Shown here: in pieces, positions 9,092-17,534 of the stretch
How positions within the stretch are numbered: position 1 is the first letter of the stretch
Layout: each line of letters opens with the position of its first letter
NCBI GenBank assembly: GCA_903839035.1
Contig: CAIMAQ010000045.1
Location: forward strand, 1-45,445
Length of the DNA stretch: 45,445 nt
From: an uncultured Opitutia bacterium
GTDB taxonomy: Bacteria; Verrucomicrobiota; Verrucomicrobiia; Opitutales; Opitutaceae
Reading direction: 5' to 3'
The notes under the pieces: model-generated
What the model was told of the DNA's origin: nothing
The model's input: the letters and a program-made list of their open reading frames with translations, nothing else
Database searches by the model: none
Program-made: the position numbers and the translations under genes

Positions 9092-11185
9092 CTAGCGCTT
9101 GCGCGCCTCCAAGCCGGCGAGGATGGCGTGGGCGCGCTGTTCGGCTGCTTGAATGACAGCAGGCTGGGCGCGGGCTTTGGTGTAGTTTAAATGGCCTTGG
9201 GCTGCTTCTTCGCCGGTAAGCGCGGCGACCTGAAACCATGCGAGCGCCTCCACCACGTCCCGGGGTACCCCTGCTCCTTGGAGATGCATGAGGCCGAGGC
9301 GGTCCTGCGCGGCGGGCAGACCTTGTTCGGCAGCCAGGCGGCACCAGCGCGCGGCCTGGCGGGGATCGACGGGACCGCCGTCACCGTTGGCGTAGATCAG
9401 CGCGAGATTGAACTGCGCCCCAGCCACACCCTGCGCGGCCGCGAGCTCGAACCAGTGCCGGGCTGCGGCGGCTTGCTTGGGCACTTCCGGGTCCTCGCCG
9501 CTGATGAAGAGATAGCCGAGGGAGCTTTGGGCGTCCGGGTTGCCGAACCGGGCCTTGACGAGCAACTGTTCGTACGCGGAGACGGCCTGTGCGACGGACC
9601 CGTCGGCGGCGAGGTAGCGCAGCGGCAGGTGTTCGCCGAGATATTCGCGTTTCCAATAGAGCCCGTCGCGGCGCTGGGCCGCGAGCGCGGTAAAGTGGTA
9701 GCGGTAGCCGGGGGTGCGGATCATCTGCGGCGGACTGGCGGGGAACGGGTTGTCGCGGAAGAGGCGCAGCACCTCCGGGTTTTGCCGGAGCAACTGCTCC
9801 ACGACGAGTTCGTAGAGCACGGTGGGTTCGTCGCGCGTGATGACCTGGATCTGCAACGAGGCCTCGAACCGCGCGAAATACGGCGCCATCAACGGGCTGA
9901 CGTGATCGAGCCGTTGGGGAAAGTAGCGGAACTCGTACGGCCGCCAAGTGTGGCCGCCGTCGTCGGAGCCGACGAACTCGACCACGCAGTGGAACGGGTC
10001 GAGCCTGGCGTAGAGCTGGTAGGTGTTGGCGCTGCCGAAACCGCCGAAGGCGAGCCGGAGGGGTTGGGTGAACAGATTGGTCACGCCGTTGGAGGGCAGG
10101 CCGGCGAGGAGGGCAAAGGCGACGAGGGTGAGATAAAAATGGAGCCCAAGTGCCAGACGCAGACCATACCTCCGCCAGCGGACGAGCGCCGGGACCGCGA
10201 ACGCGACGGCGCGCGTGGAGATAAACCGGCTCAGCCGGCGGAGGCGGAGGGTGCGCGCGGCGGCGGCCAGCATCTGGTCGTCGAGGAGCACGAGACCGAG
10301 TGCGCAGGAGGCGGTGTTGAGCCAGCCGAAATTGCACGTGAGCTGGATGCCGGCCTGCAGCGCGCTCCACAGGCCGAAGGCGATCCAACGGCCGCGCCGG
10401 CCGGCAAAGACTGCGAGCAGCGGCGCCAGGAGCTCGGCGGCGAAGGTCAGGATGAGTTCACCGACGTGCCAGAGATGGGGCAGTTGGTGGTCGAGATAGC
10501 CGAGGAAGGTGGGGCTGGGCGCCGTCTCGTAGAGCGCGTCCATCGCCGTGAGATTCCACCAGCGCGGTTCGCCGCTAAGGAGCTTGGCGAGGCCCGACTC
10601 GAACATCACGCGAAAGAGCAGCCACCGCATCATGAACAGGGCGATGGGTCGCACCGGCGAATGCGCGCCGAGCCCCGGGCGGTAGCCGGCAGGGGCGAAA
10701 GGGATGCACAGCAGCGCCACCTCGAGCATGAGCCAGTCCACCTGCGGGTCGGAAAACATGATCCAGCCGCGCGCGAACGACAGCAGCGTCACCCAGCAGA
10801 CAAAGAGGGACATTCGCGGCCAGAGATTGAGCGTCAGCGCGCACGCCGCCGCCAAGCCGCCGCCTTGGAGGATTACGACCATGCCCCAGCTGCTGTTGAA
10901 CCAAAATAGCGTTGGCGCCCGGAAAAACGATTCCAGCAGGGTGGGGTGCGCGGCCTTGAGCTGCGCGACTAGGCCGGACAGCGGCGCGAGACCGTCGGGA
11001 CCGATCAGGGCGCGGCTTTCGTGGATGATCCCCGCGAAGATGACGATGTAGACGAGGCCGACTGCGCGCAGGATCAGCCAGCGTGGCCAGAGGTGGCTGG
11101 CGCCGCCGCCCAGCCCGGAGAAATCCTGCAACTGACGCCAGGCACCGGATAACCTCGGCAAGACTGTTTTACTGGCGGAGCCCAT
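9092..11185 (-). CDS. Lipase maturation factor-like membrane protein fused to Sel1 repeats
   Basis: A 697-residue protein. Residues about 30-370 form a multi-pass membrane region with roughly eight hydrophobic segments, containing FSDPQVDWLMLEVALL and RWLLFRVMFESGLAKLLSG, which match the lipase maturation factor family (DUF1222; in animals an ER chaperone for lipases). A soluble part follows (about 390-540, with GGHTWRPYEFRYFPQ). The C-terminal portion (about 550-690) contains at least three Sel1-type repeats such as AAARHWFELAAAQGVAGAQF and QAARWCRLAAEQGLPAAQ, which usually mediate protein contacts. The bacterial role is unknown; help in folding or secretion of an envelope enzyme is a guess. 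The fusion is unusual. The ATG complementary to 11183-11185 gives a short cytoplasmic lead before the first membrane segment. It appears monocistronic. Confidence 0.82.
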   Translation of the reverse strand: MGSASKTVLPRLSGAWRQLQDFSGLGGGASHLWPRWLILRAVGLVYIVIFAGIIHESRALIGPDGLAPLSGLVAQLKAAHPTLLESFFRAPTLFWFNSSWGMVVILQGGGLAAACALTLNLWPRMSLFVCWVTLLSFARGWIMFSDPQVDWLMLEVALLCIPFAPAGYRPGLGAHSPVRPIALFMMRWLLFRVMFESGLAKLLSGEPRWWNLTAMDALYETAPSPTFLGYLDHQLPHLWHVGELILTFAAELLAPLLAVFAGRRGRWIAFGLWSALQAGIQLTCNFGWLNTASCALGLVLLDDQMLAAAARTLRLRRLSRFISTRAVAFAVPALVRWRRYGLRLALGLHFYLTLVAFALLAGLPSNGVTNLFTQPLRLAFGGFGSANTYQLYARLDPFHCVVEFVGSDDGGHTWRPYEFRYFPQRLDHVSPLMAPYFARFEASLQIQVITRDEPTVLYELVVEQLLRQNPEVLRLFRDNPFPASPPQMIRTPGYRYHFTALAAQRRDGLYWKREYLGEHLPLRYLAADGSVAQAVSAYEQLLVKARFGNPDAQSSLGYLFISGEDPEVPKQAAAARHWFELAAAQGVAGAQFNLALIYANGDGGPVDPRQAARWCRLAAEQGLPAAQDRLGLMHLQGAGVPRDVVEALAWFQVAALTGEEAAQGHLNYTKARAQPAVIQAAEQRAHAILAGLEARKR

Positions 11186-11505
11186 GAAGCGTCAGCGGCG
11201 CGCAGAGAACGGCGAAGCACAGGGGCCCGGAATCCGTGGGGTGGCGGCGCATGGGAAGGGCGTGATTAAGGTTGGGCGCGCGACATGCGTCAATGGCCGG
11301 AGCGCGGACAAGCTATGACCCTGGATTTTTGCCCGCGAATTACGCGAATCGACGCGAATTTCGGGCCATCGGATTGGTCCCTACGAAAGACACTAAAACG
11401 AATTATTGATCCGTTTGCCCACGGAATACACGGAGGACACGGAATCATTCCCAGCGGGGTAAATGGGTTGCTTGGGGCAACCGGGACAATCTAACTCAAG
11501 ACAAC
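11186..11505. repeat. Divergent gap holding several dispersed-repeat arms
   Basis: This 320-base gap separates the divergent LMF-Sel1 and triple-TonB genes and so carries both promoters, none of which is clear. It contains single copies of repeat arms seen elsewhere: GCCCGCGAATTACGCGAAT at 11331-11349 (also near 4893), ACGAAAGACACTAAAACG at 11383-11400 and CCCACGGAATACACGGAGG at 11419-11437. No gene is supported here. Confidence 0.55.
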
Positions 11506-12564
11506 ATGAGCCCCCATGTGAGTCGCTGGATTTTTGGCGGACTGCTGGTTCTGTTGATCGCCCCGTGCTCTCTCGCGGAGATCTATCCCTTCCAGGAGTT
11601 GGACAGTCCGCCCAAGGCTATTTCCCAGCCCGCGCCCACGTATCCGGTCGAGAAACGGGCGAATGGGGTGATGGGCGTCGCCCTGGTTCGCCTTTGGGTG
11701 AATGCCGCCGGCGACGTGGAGCGGAGTGAGGTAGTCGCCCAATCCAGCCCGGCTTTTGGCAAGGCAGCTTATGAATCCGCAAGACGCTGGAATTATAGCC
11801 CCGGCACCAAGCAGGGCGTTCCAGTCGGCTTCATCACCCAAACCGGGATCTCCTTCACGTTGATGGGCGAATCTTTTCCCGATCCAGAGAGCCGAGTGGT
11901 TGGGTTTCCTGCGAAACCGAAGTCGAAGCTGCCGGCCGTCTACATGTACGACGCGGCACCTTTCCCTCAGGTTAACCCCCGGCCCCTTTATCCCTATGAG
12001 CAATGGCTGGCCAAGACCCCGGGACAAGCGACGGTGGGCTACGCGGTCGACGAGACTGGCCGGGTAATCGACGTTCAAGTGATGAAAGACTCCGACCCCG
12101 AATTTGGCCTCGCGCTGAGTGCCGCGATCCAGGGCTGGCATTTCAAGCCGGCCACCGCGAAGGGCACACCGCGGAAGGCGGTCGGGACCATCGCGTTGGA
12201 TTTCGACCTCTATTTGCCCCCGGATGCCAGCGAACTGCGCCTGCGCGAGTTGATCAAGCACGGGCGAAAATTTTTCACTGTGGGCGACTTGGACACTCCG
12301 TTGCAGCCTCTCCACCAAGTTTCCCCAAAGTATCCTCTGGCTCTGGTGAGTGACGGCCAGGCCGGCGAAGCGGTGATCGAATTTGTCATCGACCGCGATG
12401 GCTGGGTGGCGCTGCCGAGGATTGTGTCCGCGACAAAACCGGAGTTTGGCTGGTCGGCGGCAACCGCCGTGAGCCAGTGGCGATTTGTCCCGCCCAGGAA
12501 AGACGGAACGCTGGTGGATGTACGGGTGCGCGCACCCTTCGATTTTTCCGCGATCTCGAAATGA
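11506..12564 (+). CDS. Secreted protein with three TonB C-terminal-like domains
   Basis: A 352-residue protein with an N-terminal signal peptide (hydrophobic FGGLLVLLIAPCSLAEI; cleavage likely near residue 25). Three successive stretches resemble the TonB C-terminal (energy-transducer) fold: about 30-118 (PAPTYPVEKRANGVMG...ARRWNYSPG), 145-235 (RPLYPYEQWLAKTPGQATV...IQGWHFKPA) and 255-350 (SPKYPLALVSDGQAGEAVI...VSQWRFVPP). Each has the family pattern of P-x-YP, a strand ending V-x-x-x-G, and a W-x-F-x-P close. There is no proline-rich linker and no long N-terminal anchor helix, so it is unlikely to be a classical TonB motor partner; a periplasmic binding or scaffolding role is more likely. 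The ATG at 11506 directly precedes the signal peptide. A single TonB-like domain occurs in the protein at 38854-39747. Confidence 0.78.
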   Translation: MSPHVSRWIFGGLLVLLIAPCSLAEIYPFQELDSPPKAISQPAPTYPVEKRANGVMGVALVRLWVNAAGDVERSEVVAQSSPAFGKAAYESARRWNYSPGTKQGVPVGFITQTGISFTLMGESFPDPESRVVGFPAKPKSKLPAVYMYDAAPFPQVNPRPLYPYEQWLAKTPGQATVGYAVDETGRVIDVQVMKDSDPEFGLALSAAIQGWHFKPATAKGTPRKAVGTIALDFDLYLPPDASELRLRELIKHGRKFFTVGDLDTPLQPLHQVSPKYPLALVSDGQAGEAVIEFVIDRDGWVALPRIVSATKPEFGWSAATAVSQWRFVPPRKDGTLVDVRVRAPFDFSAISK

Positions 12565-12594
12565 TGCGCTGAAAACATTCCGGGCGCCACTGAA

Positions 12595-12747
12595 TTTGCC
12601 CGCGGAAGACGCGGAGGTCACGGGATCCCAAATCTCATTCATCGGCCTTGCGGCAGGGGCCTGGTTCTTTCGTGTTTTCCATGTATGCCGCGGGCAAAAA
12701 ATCCGGTGGTTCGACTTTCGGGCCTTTCGTGTTTTTCGTGGTGACCG
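12595..12747. repeat. Inverted-repeat block between TonB-domain gene and GH2 gene
   Basis: TTGCCCGCGGAAGACGCGG at 12596-12614 faces CCGCGGGCAAAAAA at 12688-12701, and two copies of a TTTCGTGTTTTyC(A/G)TG motif follow (about 12669 and 12731). It fills the 201-base gap, leaving little room for a separate promoter for the glycosidase gene. Confidence 0.6.
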
Positions 12748-12765
12748 ATCCCGTCTTTCCCCGCC

Positions 12766-14610
12766 ATGGCCAAGCTTCCCGCCATTCCCCGTCCTGAATA
12801 TCCGCGTCCGCAGCTCGTGCGGCGCGACTGGCTCTGCCTCAACGGCCGGTGGCAGTTCGAGATCGACCAGGGTGACAGCGGGCTCGACCGCGGGCTGCTG
12901 CTGCGGCCGCTGAAGGACGTGATCGTCGTGCCGTTCTGCCCGGAGTCGAAGCTCTCGGGGGTCGAAAACACCGACTATCTCAACGCCGTCTGGTACCGCC
13001 GGGAGGTGACGATCCCGCGGGCGTGGCAGGGGAGGCGGATCCTGCTGCATTTTCAGGCGAGCGACTACGACACCTTTGTCTGGGCCAACGGCACGGAGGT
13101 GGGGCGGCACCGCGGCGGCATGACGCCGTTCAGCTGCGACCTGACGGCCGTGGCCGTGCCTGGGAAAAAGGTCACGCTGGTTATCCGCGCGCGGGACAAC
13201 CCCCGCGAGTCCGTTCCCTCCGGCAAGCAGTCATGGGTGTTCGCCAACTCCGGCTGCCACTACACGCGCACGACCGGCATCTGGCAGACCGTGTGGCTTG
13301 AGCCGGTGGCGCAACGCGCCCATCTGCAGCGGCCGAAGATCGTGCCGGATCTCGCCCACGGCCGCTTTCTGATCGAGCAACCCGTGGCGGGGGCGCAGGC
13401 GGGGCTGAGCTACCGGGCGCGGCTGCGGGATCAGCGCGGGTTTATCAGCGAGACGGAGTGCATCTGCGGCGCGGGGTTTTATCCGCGGCTGGAGCTGGTG
13501 ATTCCCGACGCCCGGCAGCACCTCTGGAGCCCGGAGGATCCGCATCTCTACGACCTGGAGCTGGAGTTGGTGGACACCATCACCGGCGAGATCGTGGATG
13601 CGGTGAAGAGTTATGCCGGCCTACGTAGCGTGAGCATTGACGGTTTTGCCGTGAAGCTGAACGGCCGGCCGGTGTTCCAGCGGCTGGTGCTCGACCAGGG
13701 TTATTACCCGGACGGCATCCTGACGGCGCCGAGCGACGCCGCGCTGGTGGCCGACATCAAACTATCACTCGCGGCGGGCTTCAACGGCGCGCGGCTGCAT
13801 CAGAAGGTGTTCGAGGAGCGCTTTCTCTATCACGCGGACCGCCTCGGCTACCTGGTGTGGGGTGAGTTCAGCGACTGGGGCCTCGCGGGGGCGGCGCCGG
13901 TGCGCCGGTGGACGGCCGACGGCAAGGGCGGGTACGTCCAAGGCGGCAACCACATCGGCAACGAGTATCCGGCGACGTATCTCACCCAGTGGCTCGAGGC
14001 GCTGCAGCGCGATTTCAACCACCCGTCGATTGTCGGCTGGTGCCCGCTGAACGAGAGCGAGAGCCGGCGCGACGAGCGCAACACGATCCACGACGACATC
14101 ATGCGCGGCATGTTCCAGGCGGCGAAGATGTATGACGCGACGCGCCCCGTGCTCGATGTGTCGGGTTACTGTCACCGGCTCACGGAGAGCGACATCTACG
14201 ACTCCCACGACTACGACCAGAACCCCAAGACGTTCGCGGCGCGCCACGCGGCGCTGATGCAGGATAAGCCGTGGGGCAACGAGTCGATAACGCACAGTTC
14301 GGTCCCGTGGCAGGGCCAGCCGTATTTCGTGAGCGAGTTTGGTGGCATCTGGTGGAACCCGAAGGCGAAGCCTGGTGACGCCTCATGGGGCTACGGCGAC
14401 CGGCCGAAGTCGCTGGAGGAGTTTTACACCCGCTTCGAGAAACTCTGCCGCGTCCTGCTCGAGCACCCCCGGATGTTCGGCTACTGCTACACGCAGCTCA
14501 CCGATGTCTACCAGGAGCAGAACGGCATCTTCTTCTTCGACCGGAAAAAGAAATACGACCTGAAGCGCGTGCGCGCCGCGCAGCAGCGGACGGCGGCGAT
14601 TGAGAAGTAG
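12766..14610 (+). CDS. Glycoside hydrolase family 2 (beta-galactosidase/glucuronidase-like)
   Basis: A 614-residue retaining glycosidase without a signal peptide, so cytoplasmic. Domains in order: sugar-binding jelly-roll (about 1-180, with LNGRWQFEID and VPFCPESKLSG), an immunoglobulin-like sandwich (about 190-295), and the catalytic TIM barrel (about 300-605). The general acid/base is Glu430 in WCPLNESES (the family NE pair) and the nucleophile is Glu524 in YFVSEFGG. Both catalytic residues are present, so the enzyme should be active. The usual barrel-start motif RG..x is altered (FQRLVLDQGYYPDG), as in subgroups acting on unusual beta-linked sugars; the substrate cannot be set. The ATG at 12766 fits the family start. 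It is a single gene followed by an inverted repeat. Confidence 0.9.
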   Translation: MAKLPAIPRPEYPRPQLVRRDWLCLNGRWQFEIDQGDSGLDRGLLLRPLKDVIVVPFCPESKLSGVENTDYLNAVWYRREVTIPRAWQGRRILLHFQASDYDTFVWANGTEVGRHRGGMTPFSCDLTAVAVPGKKVTLVIRARDNPRESVPSGKQSWVFANSGCHYTRTTGIWQTVWLEPVAQRAHLQRPKIVPDLAHGRFLIEQPVAGAQAGLSYRARLRDQRGFISETECICGAGFYPRLELVIPDARQHLWSPEDPHLYDLELELVDTITGEIVDAVKSYAGLRSVSIDGFAVKLNGRPVFQRLVLDQGYYPDGILTAPSDAALVADIKLSLAAGFNGARLHQKVFEERFLYHADRLGYLVWGEFSDWGLAGAAPVRRWTADGKGGYVQGGNHIGNEYPATYLTQWLEALQRDFNHPSIVGWCPLNESESRRDERNTIHDDIMRGMFQAAKMYDATRPVLDVSGYCHRLTESDIYDSHDYDQNPKTFAARHAALMQDKPWGNESITHSSVPWQGQPYFVSEFGGIWWNPKAKPGDASWGYGDRPKSLEEFYTRFEKLCRVLLEHPRMFGYCYTQLTDVYQEQNGIFFFDRKKKYDLKRVRAAQQRTAAIEK

Positions 14611-15001
14611 GTTTTAAAGCCCTCAAGGATCAGCGGTCAGCTTTCAGCCAAGGACTCGTGCGGGGAGGCCAGGAGAACCGCGTTACGGCGGCAAAAACTG
14701 CAGTTTTGACCAAGCTGAGCGCTGAAGGCTGACGGCTGATAGCTCCGCTAATGTACTTTATGGGATAATATTTGTGCTCTTTGGCGCTGGAACCTGCGCG
14801 CCGGGAGTAACGGGGCTTCGCTATGTAGCGTGTTTATAATTCACATAGGTAATTACTAGGGGAAGTAAGAAAAAGTGAATTGCCGTAGATCAGGCGGTTT
14901 CCGCAAGACATTCACCGGTGATTCGTGTAGCTTTTGGGAGTGATCGACGCCCCGCACTTTTCCCCCCGGTCAGGCCGCTAGCCCGGCGGAGATCACCCCT
15001 C
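14611..15001. other. Intergenic region: inverted repeat followed by the metF upstream region
   Basis: The first half contains an imperfect inverted repeat with arms at 14629-14648 (ATCAGCGGTCAGCTTTCAGC) and 14721-14740 (GCTGAAGGCTGACGGCTGAT), plus the perfect palindrome AAAACTGCAGTTTT at 14694-14707. The second half (14745-14920) is clearly more AT-rich and should hold the promoter of the folate operon. It contains GATAAT at 14764-14769, a good -10 candidate. No cobalamin, SAM or SAH riboswitch signature was found. An in-frame ATG at 14918 would extend the downstream protein by 28 non-conserved residues. Confidence 0.6.
14751..14763 (+). promoter_or_regulatory. Shared 13-base motif upstream of the folate (metF) operon
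   Basis: ATGTACTTTATGG stands here, directly before the -10-like GATAAT. The identical 13 bases occur, in the orientation of the corrinoid operon, at 26466-26478. Flanks also agree (CT-N before, N-AT after). It may be an operator or promoter element for a common regulator; no regulator gene was found in the window. Confidence 0.4.
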
Positions 15002-16624
15002 ATGATCAACCCCACCCCGCATTCCTCGTTTCGCGAGCAACTGAACTCCGGGCGTTTCATCTACGGCGCTGAGCTGGTGACGACGCGCGGGATTCCCGAG
15101 CCCGACCAAAAGCCGAAACTCGTGGAGCTGGGCGAGGGCCTGGCGGCGGACGCGCGGATTGGGTGGGTGTCCATCACCGACAATCCCGGCGGCAACCCGA
15201 TGATCCCGGCGGACTGGCTCGCCAACCTCCTCAAGCCGCGGGGCAAGGAACTGGTCATCCATCTCACCTGCAAGGATCTCAACCGCAACGGGCTCGAGTC
15301 CGCCGCATGGCGTTACGCCGCGGACGGGTTCAACAACATCCTGGCGTTGACGGGCGACTATCCGACGTCGGGCTTCAAGGGGCCGGCGCTGCCGGTCTTC
15401 GATTTGGATTCGGTGAGCCTCGTCGCGATGTTGAAGACGATGAACGAGGGGATGGAGGTCACGCGGCCGAACGGGAAGACGGAGCGGCTGGCCAAGACAA
15501 ATTTCTTCATCGGCGCCGCGGTGGCGCCGTTCAAGCGGCAGGAGCGCGAGCTGATGCCCCAGTACTTCAAGCTCGCCCGCAAGCTTCAGTGTGGCGCGGA
15601 GTGGGTCATCCCCCAGCTCGGCTACGACATGCGGAAATTTCACGAGATCAAACTGTTCCTGAACTGGGCCAATCTCTCGGCCCCCATCATCGGCAACGTG
15701 TACGTGCTGAACAAGACGGTGGCCCGCATGTTCAACCAGAACAAGATCCCGGGCTGCGTGGTGAGCGACGCGCTCTACGCCCAGGTGGAAAAATACGCCG
15801 CCGGCCCGGACAAGGGGAAGGCGTTCTTCACCGAGCTTGCGGCCAAGCAACTCGCGGTGTTCAAGGGGATGGGTTTCGCCGCCGGCTATCTGGGCGGCGT
15901 GCACAAGGCGGACACCTTCGCGCAGATCATCGACCTGGCCGAAAGCTACGGCGCGAACGACTGGAAGGAATTTGCCCGCGAGATCCAGTTTCCGAAGCCG
16001 GACGAGTTTTATCTCTTCGAAAAGGATGCGGCGACGGGTCTCGGCGATGGCGCGCAGGTCAACGTCGCGTACCTCCAATCCCTCAAGGAACCCGCCAAGT
16101 CCCCCGAAGTCGGCCTGGGCTACCGCCTCACGCGGGCGGTCCACGGGCTGGCCTTCACCCCGGGTAACAAGCTCTTCCCGGCGATCCAGCAGGGCTACGC
16201 GCGGCTCGAGACGGGCCAGCACGACAAGGCCCTCCACGCCCTGCACGGCGTCGAGCATCTCTCGAAGGTCGTGATGTTCGGCTGTCAGGATTGCGGCGAC
16301 TGCTCCCTCCCGGACACCGGCTATTTCTGCCCGCGCGCCTCCTGCTCCAAGACACAGCGCAACGGCCCCTGCGGCGGATCGGCCGACGGCCGTTGCGAGC
16401 TCCATGACAAGGACTGCATGTGGGCGCGGGCCTATGACCGGATGAAATTCTTCGGCGAATCCGAGCATATGCTCGACGGGCCCGCTGTCTTCGCTAATCC
16501 CGCGCTCCGCGGCACATCGGGCTGGGCCAATAATTTTCTGGGCCGCGACCATCACCACGTCACCCAGCCGGAGCCGGCCGCGGCACCGGACCCGAAGGAC
16601 CCGCCGCCGCTCCAACCCATTTAA
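15002..16624 (+). CDS. metF: Methylenetetrahydrofolate reductase fused to a MetV-type zinc domain
   Basis: A 540-residue cytoplasmic flavoenzyme interconverting methylene- and methyl-tetrahydrofolate. The N-terminal MetF barrel (about 10-330) shows YGAELVTTRG, SITDNPGGNP, HLTCKDLNRNGL and LALTGDYP, the FAD/folate-binding pattern. The last part (about 420-480) is cysteine-rich (FGCQDCGDCSLPD, YFCPRASCSKTQRNGPCGG), matching the MetV / MTHFR C-terminal zinc domain that in acetogens is a separate partner of MetF. The fusion suggests a ferredoxin- or NADH-linked reductase of Wood-Ljungdahl type rather than the enzyme used only for methionine synthesis. The start ATG 15002 follows the family; ATG 14918 is possible. 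It is the first gene of an operon with the pterin methyltransferase (21 bases away) and fhs. It carries methyl groups delivered by the corrinoid system into the folate pool, or the reverse. Confidence 0.9.
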   Translation: MINPTPHSSFREQLNSGRFIYGAELVTTRGIPEPDQKPKLVELGEGLAADARIGWVSITDNPGGNPMIPADWLANLLKPRGKELVIHLTCKDLNRNGLESAAWRYAADGFNNILALTGDYPTSGFKGPALPVFDLDSVSLVAMLKTMNEGMEVTRPNGKTERLAKTNFFIGAAVAPFKRQERELMPQYFKLARKLQCGAEWVIPQLGYDMRKFHEIKLFLNWANLSAPIIGNVYVLNKTVARMFNQNKIPGCVVSDALYAQVEKYAAGPDKGKAFFTELAAKQLAVFKGMGFAAGYLGGVHKADTFAQIIDLAESYGANDWKEFAREIQFPKPDEFYLFEKDAATGLGDGAQVNVAYLQSLKEPAKSPEVGLGYRLTRAVHGLAFTPGNKLFPAIQQGYARLETGQHDKALHALHGVEHLSKVVMFGCQDCGDCSLPDTGYFCPRASCSKTQRNGPCGGSADGRCELHDKDCMWARAYDRMKFFGESEHMLDGPAVFANPALRGTSGWANNFLGRDHHHVTQPEPAAAPDPKDPPPLQPI

Positions 16625-16645
16625 CCGTACCCAAAAAACAATCCC

Positions 16646-17512
16646 ATGGCCTTTCCCAACCTCACGATCATCGGCGAATCTATCAACGATTCGGTGCCGT
16701 CGACCCACAAGCTTTTCGAGGCCAATGACCTCGCCGGGCTCCAGGAACTTGCCCGGTCCCAGGACCAGGGCGGCGCCGGCTACGTCGACGTCAATGTCGG
16801 GCCGCGCTCCGCCGAGTTCCTTGCCCAGATGGTGCGTGATGTCCAAAGCGTCACCTCCAAGCCGCTCTCCATTGACACGCCGGACCCGGTGATGGCTGAG
16901 GCCGGGCTCAAGGCCTATGACCGCGTGCGCGGCGGCGGGCTCATCCCGATCCTGAATTCCATTTCCCAGCCCCGCCGGGAGATGTTCAAGCTCACGAAGG
17001 TCATGCCCTTCATGCCCATCCTGCTCGCGTCCGAGCGCATGGAAAAGGGCATCGCCCAGCCCAACCACACCGCGGCCGAGGTGTACCAGACCGCCCGCGA
17101 GCTCGTCGCGGAGGCTGGCCAGCACGGCATCCCGGTGAACCACTGCATCATTGACCCCGCAATCTCGCCGATCGGCGCGGACTCCGAGGGCCGCCTTCAC
17201 TGCCTGATGGGTGCGATCAACCTGATCCATGCCGATCCCGCGCTCAAGGGGGTCCACATGTCGGTCGGCCTGAGCAATTTCAGTGTGATGCTCCCGCCGA
17301 AGCGCGCGGACGGTTCGCCGACAAAGGGCCCGCTCGAGAGCGCGTTCCTGACCCTCGCCGGCCCGCTCGGCATGGACCACGTAATCGGCTCGGTGAAGCG
17401 CAAATACGAGGTGCTGCCGGCCGATCATCCCGCCATGCTCTGCCTGACCGACTGCTTGAAGCTCGAGGGTTTCGACGTCATCATGCGCGTGCAGGAATAC
17501 TACTCCAGCTAA
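16646..17512 (+). CDS. Methyltetrahydrofolate:corrinoid methyltransferase (AcsE/MeTr-like pterin-binding)
   Basis: A 288-residue TIM-barrel protein of the pterin-binding family. It would transfer a methyl group between N5-methyl-tetrahydrofolate and the cobalt of a corrinoid protein. Visible family motifs are [11 protein letters not shown] at the N terminus, [23 protein letters not shown], a barrel strand with PILNSISQ (conserved Asn), and [17 protein letters not shown] near the C-terminal end, as in AcsE and the MeTr domain of MetH. It lacks the corrinoid-binding and homocysteine domains of MetH, so it needs a separate corrinoid partner; the only one in the window is the protein at 25751-26389. 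Lying between metF and fhs, it is the natural junction between the methyl-corrinoid cluster and folate. The start at 16646 follows the metF stop by 21 bases. Confidence 0.88.
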   Translation: MAFPNLTIIGESINDSVPSTHKLFEANDLAGLQELARSQDQGGAGYVDVNVGPRSAEFLAQMVRDVQSVTSKPLSIDTPDPVMAEAGLKAYDRVRGGGLIPILNSISQPRREMFKLTKVMPFMPILLASERMEKGIAQPNHTAAEVYQTARELVAEAGQHGIPVNHCIIDPAISPIGADSEGRLHCLMGAINLIHADPALKGVHMSVGLSNFSVMLPPKRADGSPTKGPLESAFLTLAGPLGMDHVIGSVKRKYEVLPADHPAMLCLTDCLKLEGFDVIMRVQEYYSS

Positions 17513-17534
17513 GCACCCTTTACCCCAACCCCCC

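Noticed and set aside
14745-15001. Cobalamin, SAM or SAH riboswitch upstream of metF
   Set aside because: No B12 box or other core riboswitch sequence could be found by eye; a covariance-model search would be needed to be sure.
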